Below, piece after piece: positions 25,128 to 36,106 of a stretch of 50,569 bases of DNA; the first letter of the stretch is position 1, and each line of letters opens with the position of its first letter. The stretch covers positions 1-50,569 of the forward strand of contig DXBM01000059.1 in the NCBI GenBank assembly GCA_019116525.1, in the 5' to 3' direction. Position numbers and translations under genes: made by a program. The stretch comes from Candidatus Olsenella pullistercoris. GTDB taxonomy: Bacteria; Actinomycetota; Coriobacteriia; Coriobacteriales; Atopobiaceae. A model generated the notes under the pieces. The model had not been told where the DNA came from, did no database searches, and saw nothing but the letters and a program-made list of their open reading frames with translations.

Positions 25128-25843
25128 CGTACGAACAGGCGAGCGACAAGGTCATCATCGCGCTGGACTGCTCCCGCGAGCGCGCCTTCGAGCTCGCGGA
25201 CATGCTCGCGGGCAAGGCGACGTGGGTCAAGGTGGGCATGACGCTCTTCTATGCCGAGGGGCCCGCCATCGTTGACGCGATGTGCGAGCGCGGGCTGCGC
25301 GTCTTTCTCGACCTCAAGGTGCACGACATTCCGTTCCAGGTGCAGGGCGCCGTCCGCGCCGCCTCCCTCACGGGCGCTGACATCCTCTCCATCCACGGCC
25401 TCGGCTCCTCGGCCATGATCGCCGCGGCGCGAAAGGGCGCTGAGGAGGCGGCCGGCGAGCGAGGCGGGGACCGCACGCGTCTCGTGGCCATCTCTGTCCT
25501 CACGAGCATGGACCAGGCTGCGCTCTCCGAGATCGGCGTCGAGTCCCCGGTTGCCGAGGAGGTTGCGCGCCTTGCGCGCCTTGCCTACGGTTCGGGCGCC
25601 GACGGCATCGTCTGCTCGCCGCAGGAGGCCGCCGAGATGCGCGAGCTTCTCGGCCCTGACGCGCTCATCGTGACCCCCGGCGTCCGCCCGGCAGGCGCCG
25701 AGGTGGGCGACCAGAAGCGCATCGCCACTCCGGCCGCCGCAATTGCCGCGGGCGCCTCCAAGCTCGTCATCGGCAGGCCCATCACGGGCGCCGAGGACCC
25801 CGTCGCCGCCTTTGACGCCATCTGCGCGGAGCTCATGGCGTAA
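25121..25843 (+). CDS. pyrF: Orotidine-5'-phosphate decarboxylase
   Basis: The enzyme decarboxylates OMP to UMP. The 240-residue protein has the KVGMTLFYAEGP strand and the catalytic tetrad region FLDLKVHDIPFQV near residue 65, with the Asp-Lys-Asp arrangement. The phosphate-binding VIGRPITGAEDPV lies near 220. ATG 25121 lies within the end of pyrD. It closes the operon; carAB and pyrE are not in this window. Confidence 0.95.
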   Translation: MLTYEQASDKVIIALDCSRERAFELADMLAGKATWVKVGMTLFYAEGPAIVDAMCERGLRVFLDLKVHDIPFQVQGAVRAASLTGADILSIHGLGSSAMIAAARKGAEEAAGERGGDRTRLVAISVLTSMDQAALSEIGVESPVAEEVARLARLAYGSGADGIVCSPQEAAEMRELLGPDALIVTPGVRPAGAEVGDQKRIATPAAAIAAGASKLVIGRPITGAEDPVAAFDAICAELMA

Positions 25844-25899
25844 GGTCCGAACGTCTCGTGCCGTCGTAACCCCTGAGCTGCACCTTTGGTGGAGAGGGG

Positions 25900-25928
25900 T
25901 TGCAAAGCGTGAGCTAAATGGGCACACT
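25900..25928 (+). promoter_or_regulatory. Possible promoter of mihF
   Basis: TTGCAA at 25900-25905 and CACACT at 25923-25928 are separated by 17 bp in the gap after pyrF. The -10 match is weak. A hairpin (AACCCCT...AGGGGTT, 25868-25901) immediately upstream could end the pyr transcript but lacks a T-run. Confidence 0.35.
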
Positions 25929-25992
25929 ATGGTATGCAGGTCCGCCGGCGCGCCTCAGGCGGGCCGTTCGAACACGATGTTTGGAGGAACAC

Positions 25993-26301
25993 ATGGCTCT
26001 ACCTCAGCTTACCGACGAGCAGCGCAAGGCCGCCCTCGAGAAGGCCGCCAAGGCCCGTCACGAGCGTGCCGAGCTTCGCGAGAAGATCAAGAGCGGCAAG
26101 GTCACCCTCGAGTCCGTCCTCGACTCCGACGACCCCATCGCCAGCCGCATGAAGGTCTCCACCCTCATCGAGTCCCTCCCTGGCTATGGCAAGGCCAAGG
26201 CTGCCAAGATCATGGATGAGCTGGGCATCTCCGCCTCCCGTCGCGTCAAGGGCCTGGGCGCCCGCCAGCGCGAGCAGCTCGTTGAGGCCCTCACCAAGTA
26301 A
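25993..26301 (+). CDS. mihF: Actinobacterial integration host factor (MihF/sIHF)
   Basis: This small nucleoid protein is the actinobacterial IHF, unrelated to the proteobacterial HU-like IHF. The 102-residue protein has a basic helical N-terminus and the helix-two-turn-helix DNA-binding core. MKVSTLIESLPGYGKAKAAK and MDELGISASRRVKGLG are the diagnostic motifs. ATG 25993 follows GGAGG. The mihF-gmk-rpoZ order is a strong actinobacterial signature. It bends DNA and supports chromosome organisation and site-specific recombination. Confidence 0.94.
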   Translation: MALPQLTDEQRKAALEKAAKARHERAELREKIKSGKVTLESVLDSDDPIASRMKVSTLIESLPGYGKAKAAKIMDELGISASRRVKGLGARQREQLVEALTK

Positions 26302-26302
26302 G

Positions 26303-26902
26303 TTGGCGAGGAGAGCCAGAACGTTCGTCGTCTCTGGACCGTCAGGCGTGGGCAAGGGCACGCTCGTCGCGCGTTTGCGCGAGCGGATGTCCGGCCTGGG
26401 CCTGACGGTCTCTGCGACAACGCGCGCCCCGAGGCCCGGCGAGATCGATGGGGTCTCATACCACTTCATGAGCGAGGAGGAGTTCGACCGCCGCGTGGCT
26501 GACGGCGAGTTCCTCGAGTGGGCCTGGGTCCACGACCACCGCTACGGCACGCTCGCGAGCGAGGTCGAGCGGGTCGTCTCCGGTGGCCTCTCGGTCATCC
26601 TTGAGATTGACGTCCAGGGGGGCCTTGCCGTGCGATCGGCCATCCCTGACGCCGTCCTCGTCTTCGTCGAGCCCCCGAGCATGGAGGAGCTCGAGCGGCG
26701 CCTCAGGGGGCGCGGCACCGAGGACGAGGCTTCCATCGAGGTCCGCCTCGCCAACGCGAGAAGCGAGATGGCCCATGCAGCCGACTATGACGTGCGCATC
26801 GTCAACGATGACCTTGCGCGCGCCGTGGCGGAGCTCGAAGATGTGATTCACACGTACGAGAAGGACGGAGGTCACGCGCACGATGTCCGTGATCAAGCCT
26901 GA
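26303..26902 (+). CDS. gmk: Guanylate kinase
   Basis: Gmk phosphorylates GMP to GDP. The 199-residue protein has the P-loop SGPSGVGKGTLV near residue 12. The GMP-binding segments are SATTRAPRPGEIDGVSYHF (about 38-56) and LEWAWVHDHRYGT. TTG 26303 is the only sensible start, as it gives a short N-terminus before the P-loop. It is 1 nt after the mihF stop and has no good ribosome binding site, so translation probably depends on mihF. It overlaps rpoZ by 20 nt. Confidence 0.92.
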   Translation: MARRARTFVVSGPSGVGKGTLVARLRERMSGLGLTVSATTRAPRPGEIDGVSYHFMSEEEFDRRVADGEFLEWAWVHDHRYGTLASEVERVVSGGLSVILEIDVQGGLAVRSAIPDAVLVFVEPPSMEELERRLRGRGTEDEASIEVRLANARSEMAHAADYDVRIVNDDLARAVAELEDVIHTYEKDGGHAHDVRDQA

Positions 26903-27170
26903 GATTGACACGCTGCTCGAGAAGACCGAGCACAACCCCTTCCTGCTTTGCTCCATCGCGTCAAAGCGCGCCTGCGACATCAACAACATGGTTCGCGGCC
27001 AGCACCTGCGCGTGACCGCGATCCAGGACTTCGACGACATCACCACCGTCGCGTCTGGAAAGGACCCGGTCTCCATCGCCATGCAGGAGATCGACGAGGA
27101 CACCCTCGGCTTCGTCAAGGAGGACTTTGACGAGGACATCAAGGGCGCCAACGCCATCGCCGCGCTGTAG
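26883..27170 (+). CDS. rpoZ: RNA polymerase omega subunit
   Basis: Omega helps RNA polymerase assembly by chaperoning beta'. The 95-residue protein has the N-terminal KPEIDTLLEKTEHNPFLLC and the signature SIASKRACDINNMVRG (about 26-41), where the family has a conserved arginine/alanine-rich helix. ATG 26883 sits behind GGAGGTCACG, inside the 3' end of gmk. The gene precedes thiI by 8 nt. Confidence 0.93.
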   Translation: MSVIKPEIDTLLEKTEHNPFLLCSIASKRACDINNMVRGQHLRVTAIQDFDDITTVASGKDPVSIAMQEIDEDTLGFVKEDFDEDIKGANAIAAL

Positions 27171-27178
27171 GCAGCCGC

Positions 27179-28426
27179 ATGACGGAGAGACTCTGCCTCG
27201 TCCACTACCACGAGATTGGTCTCAAGGGAAAGAACCGCTCGACCTTTGAGAACCAGCTCGTTACGAACCTGCACCGCGCGCTTCGCGCTTTCCCCGTGAG
27301 CCAGATCTCGCGCATCTCGGGCTACATCGTTGTGGAGACCGAGGACCGTCGGGCGAGCGAGGAGCTCGCTGCGGCCATCCGTCGCGTCCCCGGCGTCGCG
27401 CGCGTCTCGCTCGCCTACAAGTGCGGCCTCGATGAGAGCGAGTACTGCGCCGCCGCCGTGTCCGCACTTGGCGAGGCCGGTGAGTTCGCGAGCTTCAAGG
27501 TGCACGCGCGCCGCTCCTCGACCACCTATGAGATGCACACGCTCGACATGAACCGCCTCGTGGGCTCCGCGCTCTGCGAGAGCTTCCCCGAGAAGAAGGT
27601 CGACGTTCACAACCCTGACGTCACGGTCGTCGTTCACGTGGTCCAGGGTCACACCTACGTCTACGCCGCCTCCGCGCCGGGCGTGGGAGGGCTTCCCGTG
27701 GGCACGGCTGGCAAGGTCGTGACGCTGCTCTCGAGCGGCTTCGACTCGCCGGTCGCCACCTGGATGGTGGGCCGCCGCGGCGCCACCTGCGTGCCCGTGC
27801 ACTTCTCGGGCCGTCCCATGACCGCCGATACGAGCGAGTGGCTCTGCCAGGACATCGTTGACGCCCTTGCCCCATCGGGCACGATCGGGCGCCTCTACGT
27901 TGTCCCGTTTGGCGAGAAGCAGCGTGAGATATCGCTCGCGGTGCCCCAGGCCCTGCGCATCATCACCTATCGCCGCGTCATGCTCCAGGTTGCGGAGCGC
28001 CTTGCCCGCCTTGAGGGGGCGAAGGCCGTTGTCACGGGCGAGTCCCTGGGACAGGTTGCCTCCCAGACGCTCGACAACATCGCCGCCGTGAACGAGGCGG
28101 TGACCATTCCCGTTCTGCGCCCGCTCATCGGCTCCGACAAGCAGGAGATCATCGCTCGCGCGCACGAGATCGGGACCTACGACATCTCCTGTCAGACGGC
28201 GCCGGACTGCTGCACGCTCTTCATGCCAAGGCGTCCGGAGACCCATGCGCGTCTGGACCGAGTCCTCGAGGCGTGGGAGAGCTTCGACCACGAGGCCATG
28301 ATTGAGGAGCTCCTGGACGAGATCGAGTGGCGCGACTACTCGCAGTGCCCGTCCTATCACGCTCCCAAGGGACGCCTTCGCGAGCACCATCGCGAGCTTC
28401 TTCCGGCGGAGTCGGGCGAGCGGTAG
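27179..28426 (+). CDS. thiI: tRNA 4-thiouridine synthase / thiamine sulfur-transfer protein ThiI
   Basis: ThiI adenylates U8 of tRNA and inserts sulfur. The 415-residue protein starts with a ferredoxin-like domain (VHYHEIGLKGKNRSTFE), then a THUMP domain (about 65-165). A PP-loop ATPase domain follows, with LLSSGFDSPVATWM near residue 182. It has no rhodanese domain at the end, as in most Gram-positive ThiI proteins. A Cys pair in QTAPDCCTLF near residue 342 may take part in sulfur transfer. A perfect intrinsic terminator lies 58 nt downstream. Confidence 0.93.
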   Translation: MTERLCLVHYHEIGLKGKNRSTFENQLVTNLHRALRAFPVSQISRISGYIVVETEDRRASEELAAAIRRVPGVARVSLAYKCGLDESEYCAAAVSALGEAGEFASFKVHARRSSTTYEMHTLDMNRLVGSALCESFPEKKVDVHNPDVTVVVHVVQGHTYVYAASAPGVGGLPVGTAGKVVTLLSSGFDSPVATWMVGRRGATCVPVHFSGRPMTADTSEWLCQDIVDALAPSGTIGRLYVVPFGEKQREISLAVPQALRIITYRRVMLQVAERLARLEGAKAVVTGESLGQVASQTLDNIAAVNEAVTIPVLRPLIGSDKQEIIARAHEIGTYDISCQTAPDCCTLFMPRRPETHARLDRVLEAWESFDHEAMIEELLDEIEWRDYSQCPSYHAPKGRLREHHRELLPAESGER

Positions 28427-28484
28427 CCTCTGCCCCCGCGGGCGGCGGGTGCGCAAAGCGCCAATTCATCCTCTGTGTCCTGTG

Positions 28485-28517
28485 GGTGCCCCAGCTGAGC
28501 TGGGGCACCTCATTTTT
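28485..28517 (+). terminator. Intrinsic terminator after thiI
   Basis: GGTGCCCCAGCT (28485-28496) and AGCTGGGGCACC (28498-28509) form a perfect 12-bp inverted repeat with a one-base centre, followed by TCATTTTT. It should end the mihF-gmk-rpoZ-thiI transcript. Confidence 0.85.
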
Positions 28518-28622
28518 GTGCAAGAGCGGCGGAAGCGTGCGGGAAGGTCCCCGGATGAGTTTCTCTGCTTGCTCGCGCTGAGCGGCGCCGCACGTCCCAT
28601 GCTTGGGGTGGGGGGTGGTCGC

Positions 28623-29303
28623 ATGGGAAGGAGAGCGAGAGCGCAGCTCTTGATGAGGAGGCTTGGGCTCGCCGGGGGCGCCCGAGCGGCCATGGCGCTC
28701 GTGGCGGTCCTGGGAATGGTGGTGGTTCTTGCGGCCGCGGCGGTGCTGTGCGCACCGCCCGCCAGCGTTACGCTCGAGCGCGCGGAGCCGCCCGCTGAGG
28801 GGGCAGAGGCGACCGCTGAAGATGCGTCGACAGTGGAGCAGGACGCTCCCGATGAGGCCGAGGGGGAGTCTCCCGCGCCTGACACCGTGGTCGTTCACGT
28901 TGACGGCGCGGTTGTCTCTCCGGGCGTCTACGAGCTTCTCGCAGGGTCGCGCGCTGGCGACGCCGTCGCTGCCGCGGGCGGCCTTGCGGAGGGCGCGGAC
29001 ACGACAGCTATCAACCTGGCAGCCGTGCTCGCAGACGGCGAGAAGGTCTACGTGCCGCTCGAGGGTGAGGCGGTGACGTCCTCGCAGGAGGGTACCCTCG
29101 AGGGAGGGGCGGCCCCGGTGAACCTGAACACGGCCACCGCAGAGGAACTTGACGGGCTTCCTGGCATCGGAGAGGCCACCGCGCAGGCGATCATCGAGGA
29201 CAGAGAGGCTAACGGCCCCTTCTTGAGCCCGGAGGACCTCATGAGGGTGTCCGGAATCGGGGAGAAGAAGTTTGAGCGCCTCGAGGGGCTCGTCTGTGTC
29301 TGA
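28623..29303 (+). CDS. comEA: Competence protein ComEA (SLBB and helix-hairpin-helix)
   Basis: ComEA is a membrane-anchored DNA receptor for natural transformation. The 226-residue protein has a basic N-terminus, one membrane helix (about 27-48) and a Glu/Ala/Pro-rich spacer. An SLBB domain (VVVHVDGAVVSPGVYEL, about 91-145) comes next, then the C-terminal helix-hairpin-helix pair. The latter has NLNTATAEELDGLPGIGEATA and LMRVSGIGEKKFERL. ATG 28623 gives a short cytoplasmic tail before the membrane helix; later ATGs are possible. It overlaps comEC by 8 nt. Confidence 0.9.
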   Translation: MGRRARAQLLMRRLGLAGGARAAMALVAVLGMVVVLAAAAVLCAPPASVTLERAEPPAEGAEATAEDASTVEQDAPDEAEGESPAPDTVVVHVDGAVVSPGVYELLAGSRAGDAVAAAGGLAEGADTTAINLAAVLADGEKVYVPLEGEAVTSSQEGTLEGGAAPVNLNTATAEELDGLPGIGEATAQAIIEDREANGPFLSPEDLMRVSGIGEKKFERLEGLVCV

Positions 29304-31638
29304 GCGCGCCCCCGAGCGGCCCCCGCGCCCCTGCCTGCCCGTGGTCTTCTGGGCGCTTGTCGCAGTCCTTGGCGTTGAGCGCGCGGCACTCGTCGCGGAC
29401 CTTGACCGGGCGTCCCTGCTCGGCCCCGCCGCCCTCTTGCTCGTGGCAGGTGTTGCGCTCGGGTTCGCCGGAGCGAGGGCGCGCGCGACCTGGGCGGCGA
29501 GCGCTGCTGTGGTCTTGGTTGCCGCTGCCGCCGCGCTCGGCGCGAGCGCCATTGAGCTCGCGGGGCAGCGCGCCCTCTCGGCACGCCTTGCGTCGATGCC
29601 CGTCTCCGCCTGCGAGATCGTCCTCGAGAGCGACATGTCCCAGGGCGCCAGCGGATGGCGCGGCCGCGCGCGGGTATCGGTCGGTGCGTCAGGGCTCGGG
29701 GAGGTTTGGCTGCTTGCCGACGAGCCCCTGGCCTTTGGGAGCACCGTACGCGCGGTTGGTCGCTACGAGTCCAACGAGGAGGGCCCGTGGGGAGCCTCGT
29801 CACGAGCGCAGGGCATTGCCGGGGAGGTTCGCGTGCTGCGCGTGCTCGATGCGCTTCCCGCTGACGGCGTGCTCGGGGCGCTCGTCTCGTTCAGGGAGAG
29901 GGTGCTCGCGAGCCTCGAGCCGACCTCCTCCAACGCCCGGGCGCTGCTCGCCGGGAGCGTGTGCGCGTCCACGACCGCCATGGGGGAGCGCGGGCTCGAT
30001 GAGACGTTCGCCGCCTGCGGCATCTCCCACCTCGTTGCCGTCTCGGGAGGCCATCTCGCGATGGTCACCGGCGCGCTCTCGGCAGCGCTCTTTCGCACGC
30101 GGCTGCGACCCCCTGCCCGTCTCGCCGTCCTGCTCGCGGCGAGCGGCGCGTTCGTCCTCTTCTGCGCGGCGCCGTCCTCTGCCGTGCGCGCATGGGCCAT
30201 GTCGCTCGTGGCGGGGGCCTCTGAGCTCATGGGCCGTCGGGCGCACCCCCTGTCGTCCGTGAGCGTCGTGGGTGCGTCCATGGCGCTTGCGGATCCAGGG
30301 GTGAGCGGACAGCTTGGGTTTATGCTTTCGGTGGCGTGCGTGTGCGGCATCTGCGCGCTTGGCTCCTACGCGCGCTATCTCGTGCGCGTCCTGCTGCCGG
30401 GGCAAGGGGCCTGGAGGCGACTCGGGAGGGTCGGCACGCTCGCTACGGGCGCGCTCCGGACGGCGGGCGACGCCCTCTCTATGACCATTGTGGCCCAGCT
30501 CGTCACGATGCCCTTTGTCTGCGCTGCGTTCTCGCAGCTCTCGCTCGTGGCTCCGCTTGCCAACGTGGTGCTCGCCCCGGCCTTCTCGGTGCTTTTGGCG
30601 GGAGGGCTGGCTGCCGCCGCGCTCGTGTGGGCGCCTCCCGCCCAGAGCGTGGCCCTGGCGCTCTGCGACGCGGTGGGGGAGCCCCTTGTGGCGCTTGCGC
30701 GCACCCTCGAGCGCCTGCCCCTGGCATGCGTTGCCGTGAGCGTTGACGAGGGACCTGCCCTGCTCACCCTTGCGGGCCTCCTTGTCCTCCTGCTTGTCCT
30801 CTGGCCGCGCGCGACGCGCGCCCGCATCGCCCTGGCCGTCTGCGTGCCGCTCGCCCTTGGGGCCGGATGGGTGCTCAAGGGGAGGTTCTTCTCGCCTGCC
30901 TGCGTGTGCGTGCTCGACGTGGGGCAGGGCGATGCGGTGCTCGTGACCGATGGGGCGGCCTCGCTGCTCGTTGACACGGGGCCCTCGGGGGCGATCGCGC
31001 CAGCGCTCGCGCGAAGGGGCGTCACGCACCTGGACGCCGTGCTCGTGACCCACCTGCACGCCGACCACACGGGAGGCCTTGCGGAGGTGCGGGCACTCAC
31101 CGGCTGCGAGCACGTCTACGTGGCCGAAGGGGTCGCGGGCGCAGAGGAGCTTGCGGTTGGGGCGGAGGTCATAGAGCTCGCGCATGGGGACGTTCTGCGC
31201 GTTGGCTCCTTTGAGCTTGAGGTGGTCTCGCCGGTGGGCCCCGTCGACGGAACCGAGAACGATCAGTCGGTCGAGCTCTCGCTCAGCTACGACGAGGGCG
31301 GGAGGAGCCTCACGGCGCTGCTCGCGGGGGATGCTGAGCGTGAGGCCACTGGCGCTGCCGTCGAGCGCGGGGACGTGGGGGAGGTTGACCTCCTCAAGGT
31401 GGGGCACCACGGATCGGAGGCATCCGTCACACCCGAGCTCGCGCGCGCCCTGGGCCCGGAGGTGGCCGTCGCGAGCGCGGGCGAGGGAAACGGCTACGGA
31501 CATCCTGACCCTGCGTGCGTGGAGGCGCTCGAGCAGGCCGGCGCGGAGTTTCTCTGCACGATGGACGCGGGTGACGTGTGCGTGGAGCCCGGGGCCGTCG
31601 GGCCCGTTGTCACGGTCTCACGGGGCTGGCCGGCTTGA
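29296..31638 (+). CDS. comEC: DNA internalization channel ComEC/Rec2
   Basis: ComEC is the membrane channel that passes single-stranded DNA into the cell. The 780-residue protein begins with two or three helices and a soluble OB-like domain (about 95-200). The competence domain follows, with HLVAVSGGHLAMVTG near residue 250 and many membrane helices. The C-terminal metallo-beta-lactamase-like domain shows VLDVGQGDAVLV, THLHADHTGG near residue 587 and VGHHGS near 705. GTG 29296 is preferred because GAGGGG lies 8 nt upstream. With comEA it suggests competence potential, but no other com genes are visible here. Confidence 0.92.
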   Translation: MSERAPERPPRPCLPVVFWALVAVLGVERAALVADLDRASLLGPAALLLVAGVALGFAGARARATWAASAAVVLVAAAAALGASAIELAGQRALSARLASMPVSACEIVLESDMSQGASGWRGRARVSVGASGLGEVWLLADEPLAFGSTVRAVGRYESNEEGPWGASSRAQGIAGEVRVLRVLDALPADGVLGALVSFRERVLASLEPTSSNARALLAGSVCASTTAMGERGLDETFAACGISHLVAVSGGHLAMVTGALSAALFRTRLRPPARLAVLLAASGAFVLFCAAPSSAVRAWAMSLVAGASELMGRRAHPLSSVSVVGASMALADPGVSGQLGFMLSVACVCGICALGSYARYLVRVLLPGQGAWRRLGRVGTLATGALRTAGDALSMTIVAQLVTMPFVCAAFSQLSLVAPLANVVLAPAFSVLLAGGLAAAALVWAPPAQSVALALCDAVGEPLVALARTLERLPLACVAVSVDEGPALLTLAGLLVLLLVLWPRATRARIALAVCVPLALGAGWVLKGRFFSPACVCVLDVGQGDAVLVTDGAASLLVDTGPSGAIAPALARRGVTHLDAVLVTHLHADHTGGLAEVRALTGCEHVYVAEGVAGAEELAVGAEVIELAHGDVLRVGSFELEVVSPVGPVDGTENDQSVELSLSYDEGGRSLTALLAGDAEREATGAAVERGDVGEVDLLKVGHHGSEASVTPELARALGPEVAVASAGEGNGYGHPDPACVEALEQAGAEFLCTMDAGDVCVEPGAVGPVVTVSRGWPA

Positions 31639-31676
31639 TGGTAGACTCTTGAAACGTCACGAGGGGAGGGTGTCAC

Positions 31677-32639
31677 ATGGCCAAGAAGGGCGAGCTGCTG
31701 CCGGCGTACCTCATCGTCGGTCCAGACGAGCTCAAGCGCCGTCAGAGCGTCACGCGGCTCCGCGCCCGCGTGGACGGCCCCTTTGCCGCGTTCAACCTCG
31801 AGGAGATCGTCGCCTCCGCCGATCTTGAGCCCGAGGTGGTCCTCTCCTCTCTCAACACGCTCCCTATGGGCGGTGAGCGCCGCATTGTGGTCATCGAGGG
31901 CGTCGAGAAGCTTCCCAAGGCCGTCTCCGAAGCTATCGTCGCCTATCTCGCCGATCCCAACCCTAGCTGCACGCTCGCGCTCGTGAGTGAAAAGCTTGCA
32001 AAGAACACGCGTCTCTACAAGGCCGTTGCCAAGGTGGGCCCGCGCTCCGTCATCGAGTGCGCCGCCCTCAAGGGGCGCGACCTGCCGCCCTATGTGCAGA
32101 AGCTTGCTGCGGCGCACGGCGTTGCCATCGGGTCGGACACGGCTCGGGAGCTCGTGGCGCGCGCTGGCGAGTCCACAACGATGCTGGACACGCAGCTCGC
32201 CTCCCTCGCGGCCCTTCTCGGTGGCCCGGGAACCATCACGCGCGAGTTCGTCGAGGCCAACGTCGCGCGTGTGGTTGAGGTAAAGCCCTGGGAGTTCCTC
32301 AACTGCCTTGCGTCGCGCGACGCCGCGCGTGCGCTCTCGCTCTACCGTCTGCTTGACGGCTCCCCGCTTGGGCTTCTCTCGCTCGTCACCGGACGCCTGC
32401 GGGAGCTTATCTGTGCGCGTTCGCTTGTTGCGCGAGGCGAGGGGCATGCCCTCGCGGCTACCCTCAAGAAGCAGGACTGGCAGGTGCGCGACTATCCCAC
32501 GTGGGCACGGCGCTACGCAGACGGCGAGCTCGAGCGCCTTCTTGCTGAGTGCGCCAACGCCGAGCGGGCCCTCAAGTCCGGCGCGGACGGGGACGCCGTG
32601 ATGGTTCCGCTCATAGCGCGCGTCTGCGGCGTGGCGTGA
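31677..32639 (+). CDS. holA: DNA polymerase III delta subunit
   Basis: HolA is the clamp-loader subunit that opens the beta clamp. The 320-residue protein has an N-terminal domain with LIVGPDELKRRQSVTRLR and LNTLPMGGERRIVVIEGVEKLPK. The middle lid domain has REFVEANVARVVEVKPWEF, and the C-terminal collar helices are present. It lacks a complete Walker A, as expected for delta. ATG 31677 follows GGGGAGGG. TAGACT at 31642-31647 may be its own -10 box. The comEA-comEC-holA-rpsT order is widespread in bacteria. Confidence 0.93.
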   Translation: MAKKGELLPAYLIVGPDELKRRQSVTRLRARVDGPFAAFNLEEIVASADLEPEVVLSSLNTLPMGGERRIVVIEGVEKLPKAVSEAIVAYLADPNPSCTLALVSEKLAKNTRLYKAVAKVGPRSVIECAALKGRDLPPYVQKLAAAHGVAIGSDTARELVARAGESTTMLDTQLASLAALLGGPGTITREFVEANVARVVEVKPWEFLNCLASRDAARALSLYRLLDGSPLGLLSLVTGRLRELICARSLVARGEGHALAATLKKQDWQVRDYPTWARRYADGELERLLAECANAERALKSGADGDAVMVPLIARVCGVA

Positions 32640-32875
32640 GGCGGTCAAAACGGCTGCCTCTGGCTCAAATCGGGCGAAGTGAACGAGTGATCTTGCCGTG
32701 CCGCTTTTCCAAAGCGCTCAGAGGATTATTTTCGCAGGTGGCTTTGATTTGCACCACACAGGGTTTTACATTCCACCTTCTTGGTCGTGCACTTCGCGTG
32801 GTTTCAGCCAAGTGATGTGGTCGCAGCCTCCCCGGCCTGCTCGTGAGGGCAGCGCTGCCAAAAGAAGGAACATGC
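32640..32875. other. Non-coding gap between holA and rpsT
   Basis: This 236-nt stretch between the two convergent genes has a patch of lower GC around 32720-32790. I see no convincing gene, RNA or intact repeat. A short - strand open frame covers it but has a composition unlike its neighbours and no ribosome binding site. Confidence 0.5.
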
Positions 32876-32914
32876 AAAAAAGGCGGGCCCGGGGCAGCAC
32901 CCCCGGACCCGCCT
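32876..32914 (-). terminator. Intrinsic terminator of rpsT
   Basis: On the - strand GGCGGGTCCGGGG pairs with CCCCGGGCCCGCC around a 6-nt loop, followed by TTTTTT (complement of 32876-32881). It starts about 24 nt after the rpsT stop. Confidence 0.88.
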
Positions 32915-32937
32915 TTGACGTTGCGATGAGAGCGAAG

Positions 32938-33201
32938 CTACTTGATGGTGTTCACGAGCTTCTGGACGCCGCTCTTGCGCTGGGCAGCCTGGTTCTTGTG
33001 GATGATGCCCTTGGAGGCAGCCTTGTCGAGGAGACGGCCGGCCTTGTTGGCGGCAGCCTGGGCGGCGTCGGCGTCCTTGGCCTCAACAGCGGCACGGACG
33101 GCCTTGACGGCGGTCTTGAGCTCGGAGCGGACCGCGCGGTTGCGCTGACGCGCCTTCTCGGCGGTGATGATGCGCTTCTTCTGAGACTTGATGTTAGCCA
33201 C
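32938..33201 (-). CDS. rpsT: Small ribosomal subunit protein bS20
   Basis: S20 is an early-binding 30S protein. The 87-residue basic helical protein begins ANIKSQKKRIITAEKARQRN, the classic S20 N-terminus, and has KGIIHKNQAAQRKSGV near the end. The start is GTG at 33199-33201, preceded by GAAAGGAA. It is one of the few - strand genes, placed convergent to holA and divergent from lepA. Confidence 0.95.
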   Translation of the reverse strand: MANIKSQKKRIITAEKARQRNRAVRSELKTAVKAVRAAVEAKDADAAQAAANKAGRLLDKAASKGIIHKNQAAQRKSGVQKLVNTIK

Positions 33202-33268
33202 GTGTAGTTCCTTTCAATGCTTCTCGTTCTGAGGCCTCTGTTTGAGACACGGTGAGGTCAGCTTGCTG

Positions 33269-33301
33269 AGTATAGCATGTGCGCCCGCACTTCGCTATCA
33301 T
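33269..33301. promoter_or_regulatory. Overlapping divergent promoters of rpsT and lepA
   Basis: For rpsT (- strand) TAGCGA (33292-33297) and TATACT (33269-33274) are 17 bp apart. For lepA (+ strand) TATCAT (33296-33301) is a -10 box, with a weak TAGCAT 17 bp upstream. Each -35 overlaps the other promoter's -10, so both cannot be occupied at once. The lepA ATG is only 7 nt beyond its -10 box, pointing to a leaderless transcript. Confidence 0.55.
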
Positions 33302-33308
33302 TCACCTC

Positions 33309-35116
<1,808 letters not shown>

Positions 35117-35120
<4 letters not shown>

Positions 35121-36106
35121 CGGCAGCAGAGGTCCTTGCTGACTGCGCCCCTGCCGCTGAGCTCTCGCCTGAGCCGAGCGCCTGGGACGGCACCTTTTCG
35201 GGAAAGCTGCTCATGGCACCGATGGCGGGCGTCTCCGACGCAGCGTACCGCCTCATGGCGCGTGCCGGCGGCGCGGCGCTCGCGTACTCGGAGATGGTCT
35301 CGTGCGCGGGCCTTCACTACGGCGAGAAGAGCTGGGAGCTCGTTGATCCCGACCCGGCAGAGCCCGACCTCGCCGTCCAGCTCTTTGGCAGCAAGCCCGA
35401 GCTCTTCCGCGAGTCGGCCGAGCGCGTGGCCGAGCGCCTGGGCGAGAGGCTCGCGCTGATCGACGTCAACATGGCCTGCCCCGTGCCCAAGGTGACGAAG
35501 AAGGGGGAGGGCTCGGCGCTTCTCGAGGATCCCGAGCTCGCAGCGAGGATCGTGCGCGCGTGCCGCGAGGGCGCTCCGGGCGTTGCCGTGACGGTAAAGA
35601 TTCGTCGCGGGCGCTACATGGGGCAGGAGGTCGCGCCCGAGTTCGCGCGCGCGATGGAGGCCGCGGGCGCGGCGGCGGTGGCCGTGCACGGGCGCTTTGC
35701 CACGCAGATGTACCACGGCGATGCCGACTGGGGCGCCGTGAGCCGTGTCGTGGACGCTGTAGGGATTCCCGTCATTGCCTCAGGCGACATCCTCTCGCAC
35801 GGGGCGGCGCTGCGGGCGCTCGCGGAGACCGGAGCGACCGCGGTGATGGTCGCGCGCGGGACGTACGGCAACCCGTGGGTCTTCTCGGGCCACGAGCCGA
35901 GCGCTGCCGAGAAGATCGCGGCGTTCGAGTGCCACGTGCGCCTCTTGGCGGCCACCGGAGCCCACCTCAAGCGTGCCCGCAGCCTCGCCGGCTGGTACTT
36001 CAAGGGCATGCCCGACGCTGCGCGCTGGAGAAACGCCGCCATGTCGTGCGTGACGGCGGACGAGTTTCTCGCCGTGGCGAATGAGGTTCGCGCCCACGTG
36101 TGCTGA
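35117..36106 (+). CDS. dusB: tRNA-dihydrouridine synthase (DusB-like)
   Basis: Dus enzymes reduce uridines in tRNA D-loops using FMN. The 329-residue protein has [15 protein letters not shown] near residue 31, VQLFGSKPE and [20 protein letters not shown] near 118 with the catalytic Cys. [11 protein letters not shown] and NPWVF lie toward the end. A C-terminal helical domain begins near residue 250. The start GTG 35117 overlaps the lepA stop, so the two are translationally coupled. Confidence 0.93.
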